DNA from: Rugalucina vietnamica
Lineage: Eukaryota; Mollusca; Bivalvia; Lucinida; Lucinidae
Direction of reading: 5' to 3'
DNA: 64,000 nt
Assembly: GCA_964017185.1 (NCBI GenBank)
Contig: OZ024874.1
Coordinates: 14,255,957 to 14,319,956, forward strand
Positions 22,041 through 33,391 of the stretch are shown in pieces. The position numbers and the translations under genes are program-made. Under the pieces are notes generated by a model that was not told the DNA's origin, did no database searches, and saw only the letters and a list, made by a program, of their open reading frames with translations. The first letter of the stretch is position 1, and each line of letters opens with the position of its first letter.

Positions 22041-22826
22041 TCTACAAAACACATGACGTCATGTCGCATTGACCTATGACGTTGGCCAAAACCCATATTC
22101 AAACGGCACATGAATTTCATGATTTGAACATGGGTTTTGCCTTTTGCACACCGCTTTCTACCATTTGAAAACGACTTCAAACAGCTACGCACATAGATAT
22201 CGTATGCAAGAATGTGGGTTCCTACTAACTTCAAATAGAACCATGTCTATTTAGTTCTATTAGCTGTGATGATGAGCATGTTTTTGAGACTTTTGAGAAT
22301 ACTCCAATAAATTTTTCATGAAGACAAATTCAGCAAAACAGCAGAATAATTCTCAAGGCGATATTTATTGTTTTGTGTTGGAGGTGATCAATCTTCTTAA
22401 CTCATATTTAGTTCTGCAAAATTAGGAGAGAAATTCCCCTCGGCGACAAAATTGATTTGAACACATCGAAAGTAAAAACAAGAAGATTAAGCCTGAAAGT
22501 TTTACCAATATGCAAAGAACCGAGAACTGAGATGACAACCTAAAACACTAAAATCTGATCAGCACCATATACACATATAAACGCTTTAGTTTCTACAACC
22601 AGCTGGCCCTGAGGTTATAAAACTTTTTCAAGCTCAGCTCAGCTGAGCCTGAAATTTCAACTGCTCATAAATGTTGAAATAATCAAAATTAGTGGAAAAT
22701 TCAGGTTTAAAACTCAAAAACTAGTAATTCATCCTGCTCATAAATGTTAAAATGCCAACAATTGTTGGCATTTTAACATTTATGAGCAGGATAAAGGCGT
22801 AGGTGCACGAACCGTCGAAATCGGCC

Positions 22827-24240
22827 CTGTAAACGCGGGAAAAATCAAAATTAATTATGATTAGGTATGTTGATGTTAGTCACACATTCAAACATTCTAG
22901 TTTCAGAAACCGTTTAAATTTTCAGGCTGCGTCCATTGACATGCATGTAGTATGCCCTCAAAGTTACCTAGGTTAGGGCATTTTTGTGATTTTCCGTCGA
23001 TTTCGGGCCATTTGGGACTTAAACAAACATAGAGCGCATCGAGGTTACAACACCATTTTTTCACAGTCAAGTCCATTTATCGATAGAAACCGGTAGCCAA
23101 AATATAAAATTGTAACCTACATGCGCTCATAGTTAAAAAAAAACTTTTCCCATATTTTTCCGTCTATTTCAGCACACGTAACGTTACAAACGGTGCGGAA
23201 AAATAACGCGCTAATAATGGACGTCACGCGATATTATAATTGACGTCAGACTCACGTTCACGCACCTTGCGCACCTTATGATAAGAAAGTATTGATAGAA
23301 AGATAATGTTTGCCGTATATACCTACCATCAGGTAGAGAATTCTGTCTTTCTTTTGTCTGAGGTGTTTTTCGTTCGATCCATGATAGTTACTTTCTTATC
23401 GCAAGGTGCGCGATTTTTAATTGTTTTCTAAAACCATCGCAAAATATGCTCCTGTCTATGATTTGAGAAACACACTTCAATGTAGCTTTACAAAATCACC
23501 ATAAAGGCTTTTTAACGAAACTTTTACTCAAACTCAATAACTAGAAACAATATGTTCATTGTCAGTGCGCCCATTGCTACAAAGACAGATTGCTGCTACA
23601 CGATCACCAATTTCGTGATTTTACTGCTTAGTTTACGCCTCGGATACATTTGGCCTAAGATTAATTTGCAATGATCGTACGATGCCTTTTTTTGTGCTGT
23701 CTCCTCCGCAGTGTGACCCTACGATGCCCCTACGATTCTATGGCTTCCTACGATCTCCGTAGCCTCTACGATTTTGTAATAGTCTGCATTTTGACAATAG
23801 TTTAAAAATCATACAACGGTAGCCCGTAGTGGCATAGCACGGGTGCCGTACAGAGACCCTGCGATGATCTTGCAGTCACCGCACGATTTTTGTATTTTGA
23901 TTTTGGGACAAAAATCGTACGACGGTCGTAGGGAGACCGCAAGGGTTCAGTCAGCATTCATAGGGACTCCGTACCGGGACATCGCACGGGCTCCGTACGA
24001 TCGCCACTTAAAGTGTGCGGAGACCATACGATTACCGTACGATCTCGTTGCGATTTTGTCAGAGAACTTCGACGAAAACCACAACAAGAAATCGAAGGCA
24101 CACGATGCCTGTGTGTATTGTTACCACAGACGTCGTAGCACAAAGACACCTACGATGTATACACTTGACACTCGTACGGCGGTAGGGGCATGCAACCTAG
24201 GTATAAGCCATTGCATAAACACAATGTCTTGGTACAGTGG
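22827..24240. other. Left interior of the 8-kb block
   Basis: No gene is recognised. A 24-bp inverted pair (GCGCACCTTATGATAAGAAAGT type) at about 23268-23290 and 23388-23411 encloses about 100 bp and could be a small insertion. From about 23660 to 24200 the words TACGAT, ATCGTA and CGTACG recur densely without a fixed period. The 178-codon open frame there (23843-24379) has no recognised motif. Confidence 0.5.
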
Positions 24241-24245
24241 TCGCA

Positions 24246-24350
24246 TTGTTTATTATCACCTCCACGTGACCAACATTGTCCCGTTCATCTGTTTAATTGA
24301 CGGAAGACGGTACCAAAATGACCTTGGCCACGATACGTATTGGCATTATA
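24246..24350 (+). repeat. Dispersed repeat, partner of 4080-4180
   Basis: Shares CACCTCCACGTGACCA, TTGACGGAA and ACCAAAATGACCTTGGCCAC with the copy at 4080, in the same orientation. Confidence 0.55.
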
Positions 24351-24695
24351 CCACGCTTCTAGTCTTAACTAACTTGTAAGTTATGCATGACACCGTATTG
24401 GCGAAAATTATATACAAAATGAAACAAAACTGTCCCACTGAAATCACATAGATATTTCACCAAAAGGAAAAATATCATTTGCAAATAATTGAATATTGAA
24501 CACAACAAAACAACGAAAGCTGTTTCGTTCCCTACTTCTTGGTGTTAAGGAAACAGTTTGAGATATGATTGGTGTGCGTACGTGCGATGGTTTGCTCTTG
24601 TCTCACATTTATCGAAACCATCCATAAAACTACGCGTCATGTCACTTGATCGGCTGGTTGAACAACTTTTTGTTTTATTGAATGTTTTGTAAATA

Positions 24696-24826
24696 ACTAG
24701 CGCCTTTGTTTTCGCTATACTCTTCTCGTTAAATCTGAACTTCTAAACGCTTCTAGCTGTTTTCTTTGGTTGTACAGCCTGGTTTGTGTCAGGCCTGATC
24801 GAAAACCTAGATTGCTGTTTTTTTTC
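24696..24826 (+). mobile_element. Fold-back MITE fragment (right half)
   Basis: Starts at AGCGCCTTTGTTTTCGC and keeps the CTTCTAGC, TGTACAGCCTGGTTTGTGTC and GAAAACC blocks. The left arm and hairpin are absent. It is the only fold-back copy inside the 8-kb block. Confidence 0.75.
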
Positions 24827-24974
24827 TGAATTAGATTAACAAGTGTCATAGAAAAATGTTCAGTGTCTATGACCATCCTCGGATGGGCCGTAAGACTTTT
24901 ACTTGTTAATAATTTTCAAGGGAGGCAATAACTATCTCTAAAAGAATGTGTTACAAAGTGAACTAGAAATGCGT

Positions 24975-26475
24975 GTTTGTAAAACACTATGCCCCCAACT
25001 GTATGCTTGTGCCTAAACTGGCAGTTTGTATGATTCATTTATTTCATTCGAATGCAGTCAAATTTAATTTCCTGAAGAAGCTGTTCGGTTGTGTCTGTTT
25101 TGACCTTGATCCAGAAACAGAATGTAAGCTTTTTTGCAGGCGAGTTAGAAATGAAGTAAAAATTTAAAAAATGAGTAATTTTGTCAAAATTTGACAGAGA
25201 GTCCTCAAACGTTAATCAGGTGATCTTCTTCTCAGCCCCAACCAGCATACCAAATATGAAGGCTCTAGCTTGCTAGCTCAAATAAGTTTTGAGATATCTT
25301 GCACACAAGATTTTCAAAATTTCTTTTAAAAGGGACATTATTCCAACAAGGGGCATAACACGTACATGAAAAAAATACAGGCCAACTATTTTTTTCATGA
25401 GGAATCTGTATATGAAATTTCAAAACCCTATAATTCACCGTTCAAAGGTTTTAAATTTCACCGAAAAGTGGAAAAATCAATCAAAATTTCAAAATTCTGT
25501 ATTTTTGTAAAAATGTGACAGAAAGTTCTCAAAAGTTAATCAGGTCATCTACTTCTCAGCCCCAACAAGTGTACCAACTATGAAGGCTCTAGCTTTAATA
25601 CTTTTTGAGATATCTTGCACACAAGATTTTCAAATTTTGTTTTCAAAGGGACATAACTCACAAAAGGGGCATAACTTGGCCATACAAAAAAATACGGGTC
25701 AACTATTTTATCATAAGGAATGTGTATATGAAATTTCAAAACCCTAGCATTCACCGTTCAAAAGTTTCAAATTTCACCGAAAAGTGGAAAAATCAATCAA
25801 AATTTCAAAATTCCGTATTTTTGTTAAACATTTGGCAGAAAGTTCTCAAAAGTTAATCAGGTCATTTACTTCTCAGCCCCAACAAGTTAACCAAATATGA
25901 AGGCTCTAGCTTCAATACTTTTTGAGATATCTTGCACACAAGATTTTCAAATTTTGTTTTCAAAGGGACATAACTCAAAAAAGGGGCATAACTTGGCCAT
26001 ACAAAAAAATACGGGTCAACTATTTTATCATGTGGAATGTGCATATGAAATTTCAAAACCCTAGCATTCACCGTTCAAAAGTTTCAAATTTCACTGAAAA
26101 GTGGAAAAATCAATCAAAATTTCAAAATTCCGTATTTTTATTAAAACTTGACGGAAATGTCCCAAAAGTTAATCAGGTCATCTACTCCTCAGCCCCAACA
26201 AGTGTACCAACTATGAAGGCTCTAGCTTAAATACTTTTTGAGATATCTTGCACACAAGATTTTCAATTTTTGTTTTCAAAGGGACATAACTCAGAAAAGG
26301 GGCGTAACTCGGACATGAAAAAAAATACGGGTCAACTATTTTTTCATGAGGAATGTGCATATGAAATTTCAAAACCCTAGCATTCACCATTCAAAAGTTA
26401 ACACACACACAGACACACAGACAGACAAGCCGAAAGCAATATGCCCTTCCAACTTTTTCAAAGTTGGGGGCATAA
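24975..26475 (+). mobile_element. HINE/pearl-like element, family C
   Basis: The 5' motif ACTATGCCCCCAACT is followed by four core units of about 316-325 bp, each with AATCAGGTCATCTACTTCTC, TTGAGATATCTTGCACAC and GGGGCATAACT. A (CA/GACA)n stretch lies at about 26400-26430. The 3' hairpin is made by CCAACTTT and AAAGTTGG inside ATGCCC..GGGGGCATAAAA. It has the same layout as families A and B with unrelated sequence. Confidence 0.75.
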
Positions 26476-26479
26476 AAAT

Positions 26480-27358
26480 GTATGTTAAAATGCTGTACAT
26501 ACTGGTATATATAAATAAAATCGTTAATAAAAAATGAGCTAGATAATAATTTAGAAGAACCTAGAGCTTTGGACGATCATATGTGAACAATCCATTTACC
26601 TTCACCATTTTCATTGGAAAACCATTTTTGTGAAGACTATTAAAAAGGGAAACAATGTAACTCAGCTTGCTATATCTCGGTTGAGTTTACGGGTGCTCCC
26701 GGACACAACAAACAGCTTCCTACTACGGTCAACACAGGAATAGGTAAAAGTAAGCATTATATAGCATCTCACCATGTTTGTATTTACATGTAGCTGCAAA
26801 CTGTCAGTTGGAAGTACATTACATAGATCAAACATTCCACTGAACTCAATGTCAAGAATACCGGTATTTGGATGAAGACGCGTTGTTTCTGGATTTGTGA
26901 TAGCTGTGATGACAACTCAAGTTCTCTTTGTCAAGATTTTAGTTACTATACGAGTATTGCGCAGCTTCGTTGATGTATTTAATTTTTACTCACGAGTCAA
27001 AAATCATGTTTGGCATGTGCACAAAGAGTGATACCATATTATTGCATAAATACCCGCGTCACACGATATCAACAGCCGTTTATTAATGAAGAGAGAGTCA
27101 TGCATTAATATTGCAATTCACGCGCACACGTGCTGTTAAACATGGCTTTTACTCATGCTCGTTACCGGGCGCCAAGCAAAGCACGTGCTAGTACTGAGAA
27201 ACTGAAGTCCGCCCGGAACGGGCATAAAAAAGAAAGCGTTTACGCGTATGAAAATGTGATGAGGCTGTAAAATATATAGTGCACCATATTTCTTTTCGTT
27301 TCTGCACTCGTTTCTGCACTCGTTTCTGCAGAATTTAGGCAATAATAGCGATCAAAAA
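26480..27358. other. Interior of the 8-kb block, nothing recognised
   Basis: No coding region or known element is seen. CTCGTTTCTGCA occurs as a short direct repeat near 27308-27332. Confidence 0.4.
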
Positions 27359-27480
27359 TGATTTTGTCATTCATTAACATTCGCTAGGTCCCTCGGGGAG
27401 TGATGAAAACCTCGGGCTACGCCCTCGGTTTTCAACACTCCCCTCGTGACCTAGCAGATGTTAATGAATGGAAAATCATG
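27359..27480. repeat. Long palindrome with ~60-bp arms
   Basis: ATGATTTTGTCATTCATTAAC with CGCTAGGTCCCTCGGGGAGT pairs with its near-complement on the right (GACCTAGCAGATGTTAATGAAT), around a GGGCTACGCCC tip. It looks like a small fold-back element or the stem of a larger one. Confidence 0.8.
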
Positions 27481-27672
27481 TTTGATCTCTATAATGACAT
27501 TAGCCGGAACATGACAGGCATATGCCAGTTTTTAAATCACCACCGAGTATATCTATGTAAATGCTCCAATACCCGACAGCAGCCGGAGTTGAGCAGGTAA
27601 TCTTGAATAGACAAAGTAAACAGTAAGGACTATGTCTAGTCACAGGAACCTTACCGTTTATATATTATAATA

Positions 27673-28712
27673 TACTCATCAAAAGAAGTTTTGCACCATT
27701 TAGATTTTTTCATATTTTTAAGTGACATTTTAACTAACAAATTTTAAAGTTAGCTTTTTGAATTTGCACAGTCTGAAAAAGTTTGATAATGTGCGTGATA
27801 AGACCAAGAGTTGTTGCGGAAACGATTTGAGGAAAAATTGAAAATTCCAATTTTCTGTAAATGCTGAAAATTGGAAAATCGAAAAAATTCCACAAAAAAT
27901 GCCACAGCATCAAGAACACATTTTTGTTTCCAAATTTACACACAAGAGCTCCAAAGCTAATGATTAAGCCTAAAAACAATTTAAAAAATCTCAAAATTTT
28001 AGTAAAAATTCATTTTTTGACAAAATTGCAATTTTTGAGAAAAAAATGATAAAGATTGGTAAAAATGAGTAAAATCGAAATTCATTTCAATTTTTGATTA
28101 TTATGAGATGTTTTGACACCAGAAGTTGCCGCCTGTTTTCTTTCTGTTAAAGGCAATCTCATGTCAAAGATGTTGCATGAGGACTTTTTTGACATGCAGC
28201 TTTTTAAAAATTCTGAATTTGGATGAGTTGAAAACCAGTACTTTCAGTTAAACATTAATGGGTGCTGCATGCTGTGTTTGAAAGAAAAACAACCCATTTT
28301 ATTGGAGAGATGAGTTACTAAGCTTTATCTGAGAATTTAAACAAAATCTCAAAAATCGTTATTTTTGGTCAAAAATAGTGTTTTTGTCAAAAAAAAATCA
28401 ATTTTTAGTTTTTTGCTTTAAATGATTGCTTTCAGTATCCCGAATGAGGATGTGAAACGAATTCGGGGTTGGAAGCCCAGAAATAAAGATATGGGCTTTT
28501 TGCTGCATCCCAAATTTTGGTGTTTTCAAAAACATGCATTTTTGCACATTTTTATTTAATCTTTTTTAGAAGAAATATTGATTTGTCATTCAGGAAGTCC
28601 AGCCCTTTAAGATGGTATTCAGTTTTAAAAGTTTATTTGAAAAATGTCTATACTAGACATTATTTTAAAATGAGAAAAATATTAACTGGTGCAAAACTTC
28701 TTTTGATGAGTA
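27673..28712. mobile_element. mariner-like MITE, 1,040 bp
   Basis: The 25-bp inverted ends TACTCATCAAAAGAAGTTTT (then GCACC) are identical at both termini and flanked by TA. A TA target and ends of this kind fit the Tc1/mariner superfamily. The interior is very A/T-rich with no transposase. Identical ends suggest it is fairly recent. Confidence 0.88.
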
Positions 28713-28767
28713 TACATCGGATTAACTTGAGTGCTTCGAAAGGGCTTAGAACTACAGTGTTTGTTTG

Positions 28768-28835
28768 GTCGATTTTGGATTGAATGTCCCACCAACATCT
28801 AAGGTCATACAGAGACGAAACCGGATTAAAGTAAC
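28768..28835 (-). mobile_element. SINE 3' fragment
   Basis: In complement it reads CTGTATGACCTTAGATGTTGGTGGGACATTCAA, the shared core and tail of the tRNA-derived SINE family. The head is missing. Confidence 0.55.
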
Positions 28836-29727
28836 AAATCTTCCAGACAATGTAGGCATTTTAAAGTTTTTTTCAGTCAGCGTTGAGAATTTACGCCAGA
28901 CCAAGAGATTGCGATGTGGTCGTCTTAAAGCATGATTGTCGTCATTTATACATGTATACATGTACTTCCTGAAAAAAAGAGGTGCGATTGGAATCTCTGA
29001 AGTGATCGTATCTATACCAGTCAGCATAGATGACCACACCATTAAAGCTCTGCTAGTGGCACGGATAATTCTCCATGATAGCGGTTCTCTCCTTTGCAAA
29101 TCTCCATTTAGGATTTGTATGTTTCTATTTGCTTTGCTGCAATGAAGCTGTCTTGTCATGATGCGAGAACGGAGCGCCGGTTGCAGGAATCAATCGTACA
29201 GGCAAAAATCATGATTAAAGCTGAGCACGAGAATAATGAGAAAAGCACGATACGTCAGAACTGGTGTTAGTCTTGTTTGGCAGAGCAAATACTTGTTGTA
29301 TCTTCTTCTTTACCTGATACTCCGTAGGAAAAAGAACAAAGCACAACGCTTTTTCAGCGCTTTTACAATGATTTTATTAGAATATGGACCCGATGACTAC
29401 TTTTAAGAACACCATTATAACGCTTTTAATATTTCAAGTTTTAAAGTCAATATGGTGAATATTAAACACAACTTAGACAGTCATTACTTCAGGGTTCGTC
29501 TGTCCAGTTATAAACATATTGTTTTAAAGTTTTAATGATAATTAGGGGCCTTAATAAATTAATTTAGCCCTTTGACAATATATCAACATCATGAAAATGA
29601 ATGTGACCACAAATTTTACTACAAGGGGAAAAACTCAACAAGACAATCAAAAGTCAAGAAACGTTTTTTACAAAAAGAGGGAATACTCCTACATGTAGGC
29701 CTATGCAGTAAACAATAATTATTCGAT
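28836..29727. other. Interior of the 8-kb block, nothing recognised
   Basis: Two overlapping open frames on opposite strands (about 28750-29160) show no recognisable domain. No known repeat is seen. Confidence 0.4.
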
Positions 29728-29845
29728 CATCAGGAAAAGATGTCCGCTAAAGGTATAAACTTATATAAAATAAAACTGGGGTTTACAGGCGTATTATATA
29801 TTTTTCTTACTTTTGCTCGGAAACATAGATTGTGCGTACTCATAT
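29728..29845 (-). mobile_element. CATTACG MITE, one half
   Basis: Begins CATCAGGAAAAGATGTCC, keeps AAAACTGGGGTTTAC and ACATAGATTGTG, and then stops before the central palindrome. Confidence 0.7.
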
Positions 29846-29938
29846 ATACTGTATATTGTATGAAAACATATAGCCGCTTTTCGAGGACCGCATCTAAAGA
29901 TTGAGAAAGAAGGTGACCCTTGATTTGTTATCATCTTC

Positions 29939-30005
<67 letters not shown>

Positions 30006-30006
30006 A
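29939..30006. repeat. (AAAT)n microsatellite
   Basis: About 17 uninterrupted AAAT units. Confidence 0.97.
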
Positions 30007-31194
30007 TTAAAAACGAACAAAAACATATGACATAAGGCACCCCATTTTATGCAATTGTATACTGTACCTGCGTGCGACGACTGATGGGTGGCCTACAATA
30101 CTTGCTTTCAAAATGATTAATTTTTTACGCCATTCCGGCAAGACGCTATCTGAACCCTACACAGCGATGACTTAGATGAGACTGCGTAGATTATAAGAAT
30201 TATTTTGCTAACCGCAATTATTTTGACTACGGAATGGTTGCCGTGTCCCTGTACATGTCCGCGCAACCGAGTCTGTCATAATTTAGAAACGTGACAACAG
30301 AATTATAAGAACGTTTAAACTATCCTCATATTCTCCATTTTATTAATAAATTGTACGGATGTGGGTGTGAACATGTATGGGAGCGTCGGAAGTTCAACGG
30401 TAATCAGGAAACATTGCAAAAATCGACTGAAAAATAAATGCTTCTGTTGGGGCACTTTTAAAGGCGGGTAGGGCTTATCGATCAGGGTGCTGGCGATCAT
30501 CTCACGCCAACTGTAAGCATTTCGCCAAAGTCTTGATTCCTCGCAGACACTTTAGTATCGGTTATTGTGCCGAATCACAAATGAACCTTCGTAACGTCTA
30601 TGACGTTAACATTTACACTATATACATTACGTTATTTTACGTCACAAAAATGGATAGGGGTATGTCTCTTTGTAACACCGTAGCTCTAACAATTTAAGTG
30701 CAATTTCAATAAAACAAGCATTTTTCTCCATCAAATTGACCCCCTTAACACATATAAAGAAAATATGCATTTCTGAGACAAGGCCGATTTCGACGGTTCG
30801 TGCACCTAGGCCTTTTAGACTCAGTTCAGCTGAGCATGAAATAAGTTTTATAACCTCGGGACCAGACCGTTGAAATCTCACGACTGTCTTTGTCGGAAAA
30901 AAGTCTGGTGTTCTTTACACGTTGGCGAACATAAAAGCCAAGAGTTTTCGGGTGACAAGATTCATTTTTTTTACATAAACAAGCTATAACCAATTAACAA
31001 ACATTTAAAAGTAAAATGAGAATGCAACAGGGACATCTCTTTAGCTGAAATGCTCGGAAACACTCATTCACTGAGTTTTAGAGCAGATATGCCATTAACA
31101 CCAACAATGCCAAAATTCATCAAGATTCAGAGCCAAGAATTTAGCAGATCAGAACCATTTTGAAGTGAGCCAACAATAACAGGAACCAGTGCCC

Positions 31195-31419
31195 GAGGTT
31201 ATAAAACTTTTTTCATGCTCAGCTGAGATTAAAATTTATCCTGCTCATAAATGTTAAAATGCCAATATCTGTTGGCATTTTAACATTTAGGAGCAGGATA
31301 AATTACTAGTTTTTGAGGTTTGAACCGAAGTTTTCCACAATTTTTGACTATTTCAACATTTATGAGCAGTTGAAATTTCATGCTCAGCTGAGCTGAGCTT
31401 AAAATAAGTTTTATAACCT
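31195..31419. mobile_element. Palindromic GAGGTTATAAAAC MITE, complete
   Basis: Ends GAGGTTATAAAACTTTTTTC and GTTTTATAACCT, subterminal CTCAGCTGAG, and the central palindrome TTAAAATGCC..GGCATTTTAA. It serves as the reference for the copy split at 22796. It stands only about 340 bp from that copy's distal end and in reverse internal orientation. Confidence 0.87.
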
Positions 31420-31628
31420 TAAAGCTGGCAAAGACAATGGGGGATACCAAACTGGAGAAAATCATCGAATGTCTTTGTTTTGATGTCTGCAATCAAATAT
31501 ACAACATTGAGTGTGCTAAAAAGTAAGTGGAGAGCAGTATACATCCCAGAGGATCATTGTAGACTTGTCTACTGTTATACATGAAATGAATGTATTTGAC
31601 CAACCAATAGGAGCAGGCGTGTCATTCA

Positions 31629-32173
31629 CAGGCCTAGAAAAATCCACACGTCCGCTCGTACTTACGAGTGAAAGTTCGATACGGGCGAGTGGAAATTTAC
31701 CCTGGCTCGCCTGACAGGACGAGTAGCATTTTTTTAGACTGACTCGAGGCAGTAAATGTCCGTAAATGCAAAATCAGCTGAAGATTTCGTTTTCGATTGT
31801 CAACCGGATGTTTGCACTACGTCACTGGTCCGCAGTAACTCAAATTCAATAAAATCCGGTACATGGTCCAAATACCGGAAAGCAATGGTCATTTTATTCA
31901 CGGCGCGCCGTACTATCGAGACTTAAGACGTCCCGGGTTTTATCTCCATGTGATAAAACGGCTTACACCAAAAGTCAAATAATCGAGTATTTCCATTTTG
32001 ATATCGAAAGTAGACAAAAAATGTCGAAGCAGGGCGACATTAGTTTTTGATGATTTTTGTCTCTTTTGAAATCCAGATTTTAAGGACGAGTGCACCAGCA
32101 GTAAGGACGAGTGAAAATTGTTTACAACTCGCCCCACAGGACGAGTAGGTCCTCAGAAAAATTTCTAGGCCTG
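31629..32173. mobile_element. CAGGCCTAG MITE with CATTCA repeats
   Basis: The inverted ends CAGGCCTAGAAA and TTTCTAGGCCTG are flanked by CATTCA on both sides (31623-31628, 32174-32179). ACGAGTG and CTCGCC words recur near both ends. The CAGG start is hAT-like, but only a 6-bp repeat is visible. Confidence 0.75.
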
Positions 32174-32187
32174 CATTCATATTTATA

Positions 32188-32366
32188 CAACCTCATTATA
32201 ACGCTATCTGGGTCCATAGAAACAGACCGTGTTATAAGTGAACCGTGTTATAATGAGGTTATTTACTATAGACATATAGCAAAATAATCAACTTGGGAGT
32301 CATGACATGGCCGTGTTATATTGAAAACTGCATTATAATGAGGCGCGTGATAATGAGGTTGAAGTG
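32188..32366. mobile_element. pogo/Tigger-like MITE
   Basis: CAACCTCATTATAACGC at the left and ATAATGAGGTTGAAGTG at the right are inverted ends flanked by TA. Short relatives stand at 38282-38470. Confidence 0.8.
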
Positions 32367-32429
32367 TAACAGTAAATCTGTGACGAAAGTCTACTACGAT
32401 CGTCTGGGATCTATAGCAATTTTCCCTAC

Positions 32430-32632
32430 CTGAGATAAGGCATGAGTTTACACAGTCCAGTCCCCGTATTCATCATCATAAAGATTGGCCAACCATAGGC
32501 AGCCATAGCAAACTTCATGTAGTGTAGTACTAGCTGATACTGTTGCAGAACCTCTGGTTGACTAAGCTGTAGAAACTGGGTTCTAGGAGTGACAGGAATC
32601 CCAGAGAGATAGCGGTATGTGTCGTTGTTGTC
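32430..32632 (-). CDS. DAGLA: Diacylglycerol lipase exon: linker and amphipathic helix
   Basis: 67 codons plus 2 nt. It begins DNNDTYRYLSGIPVTPRTQF, continues through a VLHYMKFAMAAYGWPIFMM segment and ends GLCKLMPYL. Human DAGL-alpha has NND..FLSGMPVT...Y, then YYM.FALAAYGWPMYL and GLCQL at this place. The HYM..A.AAYGWP signature is diagnostic of DAGL enzymes. The acceptor is GGTTTTTACAG and the donor is GTAGGG. Phase 0 joins the 33655 exon, and the trailing AG is completed by the first base of the 12608 exon across a 19.7-kb intron. The segment lies on the cytoplasmic side, at the start of the lipase domain. Confidence 0.95.
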
Positions 32633-33391
32633 CTGTAAAAACCAGTAACGTAAATAGACGTGGCAAACTAGGTACAAGATCCTAGGTCCGACCAGACACA
32701 TAACAGTATGGGACATAATTGTGTTATATAGAGAATTTTTCATTACTTCACAAATTAATCATTGTGAAGAAAATTCCGTCCAGGTTTCACAAGCAAAAGC
32801 CATACTTAAGCGAGTGAACTGCTTATTTGTGATCATTAATTCTGAAGTTCTGACCTGATTTCAAAATTACCCCTTCTAGAAACAAGCAAATTGAAAGATA
32901 TATATATTTAGCCAAAGACTTGGCATGTCTCCTTGCCAGAATCAAATTATGTTTCAGTTTAACTGCAGATAATTTGAATTTTCTTGCAGAATCAATGAAA
33001 TGTCTGCCTTTAACTGTCCTAGGGCAAGCTTTTACTGAAAATTAAAATTTAGCTCCTAGGATAGCTTTCATGAACCATTCTATGACTCAGAGAGAAGAGA
33101 GAATCCTGCCTCTTGTTAATGTCAGCACATCTATCGAGAAAACATCTGTGAGGGTACATGAAAGTATAAGATGACAGAGTCTGAAAGCCTATAGAATTTC
33201 AAATGAAAGGCCATTTTAATTTTGCATTGTTGCTGTTGTGTGTGACATAGTGTGATATTTCATCTTAATGCAAAACAAATATTATAATTTCCAGATGCTT
33301 ATTGTAGTCAAGTAAGGAAAGATTATTTCTGTGTTTGTGGATTAGATTACATAATTAATGACAAAAAGCAACATGCCTACATTTCATGACT

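Larger units (their letters stand above)
22796..30812. mobile_element. 8,017-bp inserted block with 31-bp inverted ends
   Basis: Left end GGCGTAGGTGCACGAACCGT followed by CGAAATCGGCC. The right end is its reverse complement with one mismatch (30782-30812). The interrupted MITE continues directly on either side with no target duplication visible. No large coding frame is present. The interior holds a family C element, a mariner-like MITE, MITE fragments, a palindrome and a SINE piece. It may be a large non-autonomous transposon that has itself become a landing site. The family is not recognised. Confidence 0.75.
22611..30857. mobile_element. Palindromic GAGGTTATAAAAC MITE, split by an 8-kb block
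   Basis: The left part (22611-22795) runs from GAGGTTATAAAACTT through the central palindrome TTAAAATGCCAAC/GTTGGCATTTTAA to GCAGGATAAA. The remaining end (30813-30857), TTTTAGACTCAG..GTTTTATAACCTC, follows after 8,017 bp. Complete copies at 31195-31419 and 62405-62635 show that the two parts join without gap. Confidence 0.85.

Noticed and set aside
23843-24379. 178-codon open frame on the plus strand
   Set aside because: No motif is seen, it lies in a zone of TACGAT words inside a repeat block, and there is no sign of splice sites or a family.
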